NCBI GenBank assembly: GCA_002167605.1
Contig: NHCT01000006.1
Coordinates: 44,960 to 51,632, forward strand
Origin: Verrucomicrobia bacterium TMED40
GTDB taxonomy: Bacteria > Verrucomicrobiota > Verrucomicrobiia > Opitutales > Seribacteraceae
DNA length: 6,673 nt
Direction: 5' to 3'
Shown: positions 1 through 5,699 of the stretch, one piece after another
Layout of the letters: each line of letters begins with the position of its first letter
Position numbering within the stretch: the first letter of the stretch is position 1
Translations under genes and position numbers: made by a program
The notes under the pieces: generated by a model
Databases searched by the model: none
What the model was told of the DNA's origin: nothing
Seen by the model: the letters and a program-made list of their open reading frames with translations, nothing else

Positions 1-309
1 GCCTTGGATATTGGAAACTTTCGTATCGATGAGAGCCAACTAGGAGTCGTCCCCACCGCTCTTGAAATTCAGTCCGGAGACTCGGCCACGCTTCTTTTCA
101 AGATCGATTATGAAGCTTCCGCAGGTGGACTTCCCGTCGATGTTAAAACCAACATTCCTGACTCTGTGATTATGCCCGAAGCCATCATTGCCGAAGGTGA
201 TAAGACCGTAAACATTCCCATTCGCGGAGGAACGCCCGGAGAAGGAAAATTGGTTATCACCGCTCCTGGTTATGACTCCGTGGAGGTACAGGTCAAGGTG
301 ACAGAATAG
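1..309 (+). CDS. C-terminal part of a hypothetical Ig-like/beta-sandwich protein (5' partial)
   Basis: The reading frame is open from the first base of the window and ends at TAG 307-309, so only the last 102 residues are visible. A TTG at position 4 lies in frame, but the gene probably begins upstream. The visible part alternates short hydrophobic strands with turns rich in Gly, Pro, Asp and Asn, and has no Cys and no membrane segment. It ends in a strand with the pattern GKLVITAPGY...VEVQVKV, which is typical of the last strands of Ig-like or cadherin-like repeat domains in secreted or surface proteins. No catalytic motif is visible. The next gene starts 14 bases downstream, so the two may be co-transcribed. 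The function is unknown; the Ig-like assignment rests on pattern only and is tentative. Confidence 0.6.
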   Translation, partial: ALDIGNFRIDESQLGVVPTALEIQSGDSATLLFKIDYEASAGGLPVDVKTNIPDSVIMPEAIIAEGDKTVNIPIRGGTPGEGKLVITAPGYDSVEVQVKVTE

Positions 310-323
310 CACCTTTCTCGCTT

Positions 324-1205
324 ATGGTTGCTCCGTCGAGGTCGGACAACCCGGTCGTGTCAGTGGTAATTCCCTCCTACAACCGGAAGGGTTTTCTTCG
401 ACTCGCTCTCCAATCAGTCATCTCGCAAACCGCCAAACCCGATGAAATCATCGTGGTCGACGATGGTTCCTCCGACCAAACAGTGGAGCATCTTTCCTCT
501 AAGTTCCCTTCTGTCACCTGGCTGAGACAAGAGAATCAGGGTGTGGCTGCAGCCCGCAATTATGGAATTTGTCGAGCCCGTGGAGAGTGGATTGCCCTGC
601 TTGATTCCGATGACCAGTGGGATAAGAACAAATTGGAGGAACAAATCCACCACCTCAAGGTTCATCCGGATTGCCGAGCCTGCCACACCCAAGAGAAATG
701 GATTCGTAACCAGAACCAGGTAACTCCTCCCACTTACCTCGACAAATCCCATGAACAACTGTTCAAGCGAAGTCTACGGCACTGCCTGATCTGCACTTCC
801 TCCTGCATGTTTCATCGCTCCCTTTTTGATGAAATCGGTTTGTTTGATGAAGCTCTGCCGGTTTGCGAAGATTATGATTTTTGGCTTCGGTTGCTTCTCC
901 ATACTCCCATCGATTTGATCGATCGCCCGCTGACGGTGAAATTCGGTGGTCACTCCGACCAGTTATCCACTTCTCATTGGGGGATGGACCGCTATCGGAT
1001 TCAATCGATGGAAAACCTTCTTGCCTGCCAGGCAATGTCCAAAGAACAAAAAATCTGGGTCTGGGAAATCCTAGCTCAAAAGTGTCAAATTCTTGAACAA
1101 GGTTTTACCAAGCGCAACAAACACTCCGAAGCTCAAACTTACTCCGAAAAGCGGAAACGGTTTGAGCAAAGCCTTCGCCATTTTCACACTCTCGAACTTG
1201 GATGA
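324..1205 (+). CDS. Glycosyltransferase family 2 protein
   Basis: This 293-residue protein is probably a cytosolic GT-A fold glycosyltransferase that moves a sugar from a nucleotide-sugar donor to an acceptor, most likely in surface glycan or glycolipid assembly. The family hallmarks appear in order: VVIPSYNR at residues 14-21 (start of the nucleotide-binding fold), DDGSSD at 46-51 (nucleotide contact), NQGVAAARN at 71-79, the metal-binding DSDD at 94-97 (DxD motif), and CEDYDFWLR at 181-189, where E182/D183 are the usual catalytic-base region. No transmembrane helix is evident, unlike processive GT2 synthases. About 80 residues after the catalytic domain are helical and charged. The ATG at 324 has no good Shine-Dalgarno sequence; an in-frame GTG at 357 is a possible alternative. 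The stop overlaps the next start as ATGA at 1202-1205. Family membership is very secure, but donor and acceptor cannot be predicted. Confidence 0.93.
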   Translation: MVAPSRSDNPVVSVVIPSYNRKGFLRLALQSVISQTAKPDEIIVVDDGSSDQTVEHLSSKFPSVTWLRQENQGVAAARNYGICRARGEWIALLDSDDQWDKNKLEEQIHHLKVHPDCRACHTQEKWIRNQNQVTPPTYLDKSHEQLFKRSLRHCLICTSSCMFHRSLFDEIGLFDEALPVCEDYDFWLRLLLHTPIDLIDRPLTVKFGGHSDQLSTSHWGMDRYRIQSMENLLACQAMSKEQKIWVWEILAQKCQILEQGFTKRNKHSEAQTYSEKRKRFEQSLRHFHTLELG

Positions 1206-2005
1206 ATTTCTTGGTCGCACTAAAGGCGGAGGCAGGTCCTTTGATCGATTTCTATCGATTGAATCAGGTTCATGCCACCCCCTTCCCCACTTTCGAAAAC
1301 CAGAATCACCGGTTGGTGATCTCCGGAATCGGAAGAATCCGTAGTGCCGCCGCCACCGGCTACCTATTGGGACTCTTACCTTCCAAGATCGAGGGGTTGA
1401 TCAACTTGGGAATCGCCGGGCATGGACAACTTGAAAAAGGCTCCCTTTTCATCGCCAATCGAGTCTCTTTCGGTTCCGAAAAAAAAGTGCATTACCCCCC
1501 ACAGGTACTCAAGAGTTCCCTTCCCTCCTGCGGCCTCCAGACTTGTGACCAATCGGAAGAACAATATTCCGAGCCTATCGGATATGATATGGAAGCTTAT
1601 GCCTTTTGCTCTGTCGCCTATCAATGGTTGACTCGCGAATTCGTTCAAGTCCTTAAGGTCGTATCGGATACACCCGCTGATCCATTGGAAAACTTCAATG
1701 CGAAAGAGGCTAGAAATCTTATGGAGGACCAAGTGTCCATGATCGATGAATTCGTACACCTTCTTCAAAACATGGTTGCCGAATTGGAACCCAATCCTGA
1801 GGTCACTGCTTTCACCCAAAAGACTCTTTCCCTGCATCACTTTAGCAGGACCCAAAGCCTGCAACTGGAAAAACTTTTTAGGCAGGGTCTGGCCCTGAGC
1901 GTGCCGCTGCAAGAGATGGATGCCGTGTTGACCCAATCTTCGAACGCCCGCGAAATAATTTGGTCATTGGACCAGAAATTAGCCCACCAGCGTTCCCTTT
2001 CATGA
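1202..2005 (+). CDS. MTA/SAH nucleosidase-like protein (nucleoside phosphorylase superfamily) with C-terminal extension
   Basis: This 267-residue protein belongs to the PNP/UDP phosphorylase superfamily and most resembles 5'-methylthioadenosine/S-adenosylhomocysteine nucleosidase (Pfs/MTAN). Landmarks seen: VALKAE at 5-10, where E10 lines up with the catalytic Glu12 of E. coli MTAN; SGIGRIRSAAAT at 41-52 (substrate/phosphate loop); LINLGIAGH at 66-74; DMEAYAF at 129-135 with E131 matching the ribose-binding Glu174; and VVSDTPAD at 153-160 with D156 matching the catalytic Asp197. All three key acids are therefore kept, and an active hydrolase is likely. The middle between residues 75 and 128 is shorter than in MTAN, and residues about 190-267 form a helical tail absent from MTAN. 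It overlaps the glycosyltransferase upstream and the radical SAM gene downstream by four bases each (ATGA), so it is probably translationally coupled to both. A futalosine hydrolase-like or other nucleosidase role is an alternative. Confidence 0.82.
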   Translation: MNFLVALKAEAGPLIDFYRLNQVHATPFPTFENQNHRLVISGIGRIRSAAATGYLLGLLPSKIEGLINLGIAGHGQLEKGSLFIANRVSFGSEKKVHYPPQVLKSSLPSCGLQTCDQSEEQYSEPIGYDMEAYAFCSVAYQWLTREFVQVLKVVSDTPADPLENFNAKEARNLMEDQVSMIDEFVHLLQNMVAELEPNPEVTAFTQKTLSLHHFSRTQSLQLEKLFRQGLALSVPLQEMDAVLTQSSNAREIIWSLDQKLAHQRSLS

Positions 2006-3003
2006 CCGATATCATCTATTTCGAAGAACAGGTGGCAGAGCATCCTCGGAGCCTTGAAATCTTCGGTCGATACCCACGGGCAACCCGTATTCCATGCGGA
2101 CACTACAAGGAAATTTTCAACCCAAGCGGACAGAATTTCCGACTCCAGAAAAAGAAACCCGCTCTGATTCTTGCCCACAACTCAGGTAAGCTGGTCCACC
2201 CCGTTCCCAGCACTTACGGAATTGGCGGTAAGCGAAACTTTTATTTCTCTCACATGCTCAACTGTCTCTATGACTGTCGATATTGCTTTCTTCAGGGCAT
2301 GTACCCCTCCGCCCACTATCTGCTCTTCGTCAATTTTGAGGATTTTTTCTCTGAAATAGACCGCATTTCTGAAGAAACCACCGACGAACCGAGCTGGTTC
2401 TTCTCTGGCTATGACTGTGACAGCCTTGCAATGGAAAACCTCTCTGGTTTTGCAAAATCCACTCTTCCTTTCTTCAAAGATCGTCCAAATTCCTTTTTGG
2501 AACTGCGCACGAAAAGCGTGAATCTTCAGTCACTAATGAAGGTTGCACCGTTGCCCAATGTGGTCACCGCATTCAGTTTCACTCCGCAAGAAATTAGCCA
2601 ATCGATTGAAAAAGGAGTCCCCCCGCTCAAAACCCGTATCCGTGCAATGAGCAAACTCGCCGATCAAGGCTGGCCTATCGGTCTTCGGTTGGATCCCATT
2701 TTAGACTGCCAAGACTTCGAAAGACGCTACGCTGAGCTGATCGAAGACCTTTTTTCCAACCTTCCAGAAAAATCGGTTCATTCGGTATCGCTTGGTCCGT
2801 TTCGCTTACCCGAACCGTTCTTCAAACGGATGGAAAAACTCTATCCAGAAGAAGCCCTGTTCGCGGGAAACTTTGAAAAACGAGGACGCACCATCAGCTA
2901 CACCAAGGAATTGGAAAAGGAAAAAATAGGGGTTTGCAGAGAAATTCTACTCCGGTATGTGCACGAAAAAAAACTATTCCATTGCGAACCCGTCGAACAA
3001 TAA
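2002..3003 (+). CDS. SPL-family radical SAM protein (spore photoproduct lyase-like)
   Basis: The protein has 333 residues from the ATG at 2002. That start overlaps the upstream TGA as ATGA, matching the previous junction, and is preferred over an in-frame GTG at 1960 that would add 14 residues inside the upstream gene. The radical SAM cluster motif CX3CX2C is present as C88-LYD-C92-RY-C95, in the context LNCLYDCRYCFLQ. It coordinates a [4Fe-4S] cluster that cleaves S-adenosylmethionine. The flanking pattern (STYGIGGKRNFYFSHMLNC, LELRTKS at 166-172, GLRLDPI at 227-233) is that of the spore photoproduct lyase/DNA repair photolyase-like family. Spore photoproduct lyase reverses a thymine dimer in spore DNA; members in non-sporeformers are largely uncharacterised. 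C138, in SGYDCDSL, lies near where SplB keeps its hydrogen-donor Cys, but the spacing does not match exactly, so lyase chemistry cannot be claimed. No sporulation gene is seen. Confidence 0.9.
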   Translation: MTDIIYFEEQVAEHPRSLEIFGRYPRATRIPCGHYKEIFNPSGQNFRLQKKKPALILAHNSGKLVHPVPSTYGIGGKRNFYFSHMLNCLYDCRYCFLQGMYPSAHYLLFVNFEDFFSEIDRISEETTDEPSWFFSGYDCDSLAMENLSGFAKSTLPFFKDRPNSFLELRTKSVNLQSLMKVAPLPNVVTAFSFTPQEISQSIEKGVPPLKTRIRAMSKLADQGWPIGLRLDPILDCQDFERRYAELIEDLFSNLPEKSVHSVSLGPFRLPEPFFKRMEKLYPEEALFAGNFEKRGRTISYTKELEKEKIGVCREILLRYVHEKKLFHCEPVEQ

Positions 3004-3015
3004 AGCATTCTCCGG

Positions 3016-3044
3016 TTGCCATTTTTAAGCTTGGCATCTACTAT
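3016..3044 (+). promoter_or_regulatory. Putative sigma70-type promoter for tRNA-Thr
   Basis: TTGCCA at 3016-3021 (5 of 6 to the -35 consensus) and TACTAT at 3039-3044 (4 of 6 to the -10 consensus) are separated by exactly 17 bases. Transcription would begin near 3051-3054, a few bases before the mature tRNA 5' end at 3059. An overlapping TATAAA at 3042-3047 is a better -10 match but gives a 20-base spacer. The site lies in the 55-base gap after the radical SAM gene, where no terminator is visible, so the tRNA may also be read through from that operon. Confidence 0.45.
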
Positions 3045-3058
3045 AAAATTTTTCGATC

Positions 3059-3134
3059 GCCACCTTAGCTCAGTTGGTAGAGCACTCGCCTTGTAAGCGA
3101 ACGGTCGTCAGTTCGAATCTGACAGGTGGCTCCA
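3059..3134 (+). tRNA. tRNA-Thr (anticodon UGU), CCA encoded
   Basis: The 76-base gene folds as a standard cloverleaf. Acceptor stem GCCACCT (3059-3065) pairs with AGGTGGC (3124-3130); D-stem GCTC/GAGC is at 3068-3071 and 3080-3083. The anticodon stem is 3085-3089/3097-3101, with loop CTTGTAA and anticodon TGT at 3092-3094. The T-arm is GTCAG-TTCGAAT-CTGAC (3107-3123), the discriminator is T3131, and CCA is encoded at 3132-3134. Anticodon UGU reads threonine ACA and, by wobble, other ACN codons. The outermost anticodon-stem pair (C3085/A3101) is mismatched; all other stem pairs are complementary. The 3' end is intact, and no second copy of the 3' half was found in the window. Confidence 0.97.
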
Positions 3135-3172
3135 ACCTCACCCACTACTAGCCTAAGGTGAGTTGGTTTCTT
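3132..3172 (+). terminator. Putative rho-independent terminator of tRNA-Thr
   Basis: CCAACCTCACC (3132-3142) can pair with GGTGAGTTGG (3157-3166), with one bulged C in the left arm and a 14-base loop, followed by TTTCTT. The left arm begins within the encoded CCA of the tRNA, so terminator folding and tRNA 3' maturation share bases. The U-tract is short and interrupted, so the strength is uncertain. On the minus strand no T-tract follows the hairpin, so it does not look bidirectional. Confidence 0.55.
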
Positions 3173-3724
3173 AAAATAAAAATAGAGAAAGAAAGAAAAA
3201 AACAAGGAAGACAAAACCAAGCAGAGCGTAGCGATAAGCATGACTGAGCTTACGATACTTTTCCGAAAGCACCATTCCACTTTGATAGATATCCTTGGCA
3301 AGATACATCCTGGCGGAATCATTACAGACAATTTTTTGCGCTATGTGATCTAAATATTCCTCTTCAGAAAAATCAGAAAAGCTCCAAAGAAAAGTGGATT
3401 TTGAATATTTTCTATTTTAATTTCAGTTTTCTTTTTGGTCGGTAAATTTGGCATCACTACAAAGATACCCAGAGTTATCGCAATGATTTCAGAAACGCAG
3501 AATAAAATAAAAAGCAAAATAGTCAGATTGCTGTATGAATCTAACAAACCCTCCGTGTTCATGAATATAAGTCGAGTGCCAAGTAGGGTAAGAACAACCA
3601 AGGCCAAGCCCGATAGGATTTGAGCTTTATGATCGGCAAGAATGACAAGTTGCGATTGCTTCTGGTGAGCACATCGAAGTGTGTAAATTACATCTTTATC
3701 AGGTTTAGTTGCATTTGATTCCAT
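3171..3724 (-). pseudogene. Pycsar effector-like transmembrane protein (PycTM/DUF5706 type), split by a -1 frameshift
   Basis: The ATG is at 3724-3722 on the minus strand. The first frame runs 124 codons to TAG at 3352-3350. Just after FFGAF (residues 112-116) the family-like sequence moves to another frame, starting SDFSEEEYLDHI and ending at TAA 3173-3171. The shift is at the four-base run 3377-3380; adding one base there gives one continuous protein of 184 residues. This matches the PycTM family: a Gln/His-rich N-terminal helix, the ADHKA motif (residues 30-34), two membrane segments (about 35-55 and 67-91), a cytosolic part with LFFGAF and EEEYL, then LAKDIYQSGMVLSEKYRKL and a final membrane helix. 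Pycsar TM effectors sense cyclic pyrimidine nucleotides and damage the membrane during phage infection, but many homologues are untested. No cyclase neighbour is visible. The break may be a real mutation, a homopolymer error or programmed slippage. Confidence 0.75.
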
Positions 3725-4008
3725 CCATAATCATAGCTTTTAAAAGACTTTTTTTTTCAAACTTTTTGCAATGCTTTTGTAACAAAATACACCTATTTTA
3801 TGTCCGATTCAAAATTTGCATGAGTCAAAAGTTTTCGGACTCTACAAATTGCCTTTCTAATCAGCATACAAAGTGGGTAAGCCTGTGTCTCCGCTACACC
3901 AATTTTAGGGTTGCCCCTGAAACAAGACTCTTGGACAGAGAAAATCTCCCGTATCGTTAGTTTTAGAAAATGAATCACTTCTAAATAGTCAGAAGCGAAA
4001 GAAGGTTT
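3725..4008. other. AT-rich intergenic region with no supported gene; one hairpin
   Basis: This 284-base stretch separates the divergently transcribed effector-like gene and the exported coiled-coil protein gene, so it must hold promoters for both. Short open frames cross it on both strands, but none has family-like features or a ribosome site. It contains a nine-base T run (about 3749-3757). A hairpin with 8-base arms (3903-3910 and 3915-3922, one G-T pair, loop TTGC) lacks a following T-tract and so is not an obvious terminator. On the minus strand TATGAT just before the effector start resembles a -10 box, but its distance to the ATG is too short for a normal leader. Confidence 0.5.
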
Positions 4009-4626
4009 ATGTTTCGAATAACAATTGACCTCAAAGAAAAGAAAGAAAAAATGGGATGGATGAATTCTCCAAAAAAAAGCTTTAAAGTAAACAGTGCCTG
4101 TCATTCATTTTTTTACCTCTTATTGTTAATGCTTGGTTTACATTCGAGCACGGTCTTGGTTGCCAAGAATGAGACTGGGGGAAACCTTGATAGACTCGAA
4201 CTTTTGGAACAAAGAGTGACGGTTCTCGAAAAGGAAAATGGCATACTCAAGGAACGCCTGGCCAAGCTGGAAGGTGCTCCCGCTCCCATTCAACCCAGAG
4301 AACTTGCCGATATTCTTCCCAAGGAAGAAAAGGAAAAGAAATCCTTCCTCGAATCTTTCCGGCGTGAATTGAAAAGCGATGCCGCCCGGGCAAGCGGACC
4401 GTGGACCAGGCCCGATTCCTGGTCTTTGATCCGTAAGCGCATGAGCAGCTTCGAAGTGCGTGAGACGCTGGGAAGACCCACCCGGATGAAACCTTCGGTC
4501 AGACCCGCGATCGATGAGGTATATTTCTACAAGGGAGATCTGGATGCCGATGGAATCGAGGAGGAGGGTGTGGTCAATTTCAAGGACAAGCGGGTGGTCT
4601 CCTTCGAATCCCCCCATTCCGACTGA
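4009..4626 (+). CDS. Exported coiled-coil protein with BamE/SmpA-like C-terminal region
   Basis: Up to 205 residues. The ATG at 4009 follows AAAGAAGG with only three bases of spacing. In-frame ATGs at 4051 and 4060 give a more usual signal-peptide length, so the true start is uncertain. A basic stretch (SPKKSFK) precedes the hydrophobic core FFYLLLLMLGL, with a likely signal peptidase I site after VLVA; no lipobox Cys is present. A leucine-rich heptad segment, LDRLELLEQRVTVLEKENG onward (about residues 60-88), should form a coiled coil, followed by a Pro- and Lys/Glu-rich linker. The C-terminal 65 residues (W..IRKRMSSFEVRETLGRPTR...DEVYFYKG....GVVNFKDKRVVSF) resemble the SmpA/OmlA (BamE) pattern: a GMS/T-like helix, EVRxxLGxP, then strands. 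It is probably periplasmic. A role in outer-membrane assembly is not implied; similar domains occur in many envelope proteins. Confidence 0.78.
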   Translation: MFRITIDLKEKKEKMGWMNSPKKSFKVNSACHSFFYLLLLMLGLHSSTVLVAKNETGGNLDRLELLEQRVTVLEKENGILKERLAKLEGAPAPIQPRELADILPKEEKEKKSFLESFRRELKSDAARASGPWTRPDSWSLIRKRMSSFEVRETLGRPTRMKPSVRPAIDEVYFYKGDLDADGIEEEGVVNFKDKRVVSFESPHSD

Positions 4627-4743
4627 GCCTCCTTCCATAACGGGAATTTTGGGATAGGTTCGGAAGCCAATCAATCGATCCCCGCCCTCTTCGAGGAAAG
4701 ACTCGACCCTAAGGCTTTCACGTTGTAGGGTTTGTGATATTCT

Positions 4744-5025
4744 ATGAATGCGGAAGAAGCCAAAAAGAGGGTGATGGCCAGCATCACCGAAATCACCGAC
4801 GGCGAGGTCGAACCCACCGAAGAGATGAATCTGATCGGAAAGGATGCCCGTCTCGACTCCATGAAACTGGTGGAGCTTTGCCTGTCGCTTGAGGACCAGG
4901 CCGGTGATCTTGGTTTTGAATTCGACTGGACCTCGGAGGCCGCCATGTCCCGGTCCCGCAGCCTCTTTCGCACGGTCTCCTCCCTGGCCGAGGAATTTCA
5001 CGCCCAAGCCCAGGCTCAGGCATGA
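4744..5025 (+). CDS. Acyl carrier protein (stand-alone, phosphopantetheine-binding)
   Basis: This acidic 93-residue protein has the four-helix carrier pattern. The attachment site LDSMKLVEL at 37-45 places the 4'-phosphopantetheine on Ser39, where the family usually has DSL or DSM. After helix II it continues FEFDWTSEAAMSRSRSLFRTVSSLAEEF, a longer and more basic second half than the housekeeping AcpP, and ends in an Ala/Gln tail (HAQAQAQA). This suggests a specialised carrier for a dedicated pathway rather than bulk fatty-acid synthesis. The ATG at 4744 follows TTCT with only a weak, distant AGGG (4727-4730). Its TGA overlaps the reductase start as ATGA at 5022-5025. With the following reductase and AMP ligase it forms a compact set in which the ligase could load an acyl group on the carrier. 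The substrate is unknown. Confidence 0.88.
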   Translation: MNAEEAKKRVMASITEITDGEVEPTEEMNLIGKDARLDSMKLVELCLSLEDQAGDLGFEFDWTSEAAMSRSRSLFRTVSSLAEEFHAQAQAQA

Positions 5026-5699
5026 TCATCGTTACCGGGGCAAGCCGCGGATTGGGCCGGGCGGTGGCAGAACGCCTGATTTTCTCGGGCAGGGAGGTGC
5101 TCAGCCTTTCCCGGACGAGCGAAGGGGCTCCCGGCGATTCGGTGACCTGCGACGTTTCGGATTACGAAGCGGTCAAGGCGGTCGCCCAAAGCCTGCGCAA
5201 GGAAAAGCGGGAGATCGAAGGGTTGGTCAATGCGGCGGGGATCGCATCGATGAATCTCGCGGTCACCACCCCTCCAAGCATGACCCAAAAACTGATTCAG
5301 ACCAACCTGGCCGGAACCATTCATTGTTGCCAGCTTTTCGCCCCTTTGATGATCCGCAAAAAGGCCGGCAGTATCATAAACTTTTCCACCATTGCGGTCA
5401 CTCTCGGACTCAAGGGGGAATCCATTTACGCGGCCAGCAAAGCGGGAGTCGAAGGCTTCTCCCGAGCCTTTGCCCGGGAGATGGCTGATTTTGACATCCG
5501 GGTCAACTGCGTCGCTCCCGGCCCGATCAAAACCGATCTGCTCAAAGGAGTCAGCGACGAGCAAATCGATGCCATCGTGGCCCAACAGATCCTGCCCAAG
5601 CTCTTTCTGCCCGATGACATCGCTGATTTGTGCGAGTTTCTGCTTGGCCCTCAGTCGCAATCGCTCAGCGGACAAGTGCTCAAGGTCGGAGGGGCCTGA
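5022..5699 (+). CDS. Short-chain dehydrogenase/reductase (FabG-like, SDR family)
   Basis: This 225-residue classical SDR enzyme is probably an NAD(P)H-dependent cytosolic reductase acting on a keto group, plausibly 3-oxoacyl-ACP given the ACP gene beside it. The nucleotide motif TGASRGLG is at 5-12, an acidic cofactor contact region CDVSD at 43-47, and NAAG at 70-73. The catalytic tetrad is complete: N95 (QTNLAG), S122 (NFSTIA), Y136 and K140 (YAASK). VNCVAPGPIKTD at 161-172 and the C-terminal SGQVLKVGGA are also typical. R9 in the first loop and R31 after the second strand favour NADPH, as an inference. It is somewhat shorter than FabG (about 244 residues), mainly in loops. The start overlaps the ACP stop by four bases, and the stop overlaps the ligase start by one base (TGATG), which indicates translational coupling. 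Confidence 0.92.
   Translation: MIIVTGASRGLGRAVAERLIFSGREVLSLSRTSEGAPGDSVTCDVSDYEAVKAVAQSLRKEKREIEGLVNAAGIASMNLAVTTPPSMTQKLIQTNLAGTIHCCQLFAPLMIRKKAGSIINFSTIAVTLGLKGESIYAASKAGVEGFSRAFAREMADFDIRVNCVAPGPIKTDLLKGVSDEQIDAIVAQQILPKLFLPDDIADLCEFLLGPQSQSLSGQVLKVGGA

Noticed and set aside
3065..3331. Minus-strand open frame of 88 codons next to tRNA-Thr
   Set aside because: Its end (GATCQIRTDDRSLTRRVLYQLS-like) is the antisense translation of the tRNA, a well-known annotation artefact. The true coding frame here is the shifted part of the PycTM-like gene, ending at 3171.
3840..3902. Possible degraded second tRNA or attachment-site remnant ending in CTACACCA
   Set aside because: No acceptor, D- or T-stem pairing could be drawn and it does not match the tRNA-Thr 3' end.
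3709..3960. Plus-strand open frame of 83 codons
   Set aside because: It begins inside the effector-like gene on the opposite strand, has a low-complexity start and no recognisable domain.
3793..4104. Minus-strand open frame of 103 codons
   Set aside because: It runs under the start of the exported coiled-coil gene and through AT-rich intergenic DNA, with no family-like features or ribosome site.
4691..4706. Short inverted repeat TCGAG/CTCGA after the coiled-coil gene
   Set aside because: The stem is only five bases with no T-tract, too weak to call a terminator.
4715..4743. Extended -10-like TGATATTCT just before the ACP start
   Set aside because: Transcription would begin inside the coding region and the -35 match is only three of six, so it is not supported as a promoter.
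4138..5007. Long minus-strand open frame of 289 codons
   Set aside because: It is antisense to two well-supported genes (exported coiled-coil protein and ACP) and the gap between them. Its length reflects few stops in that frame, and its composition is shadow-like (Gly, His, Arg rich).
4889..5488. Plus-strand open frame of 199 codons and minus-strand frame 5016-5675
   Set aside because: Both are shadows of the ACP and SDR genes in GC-rich DNA; the SDR frame carries all catalytic motifs.
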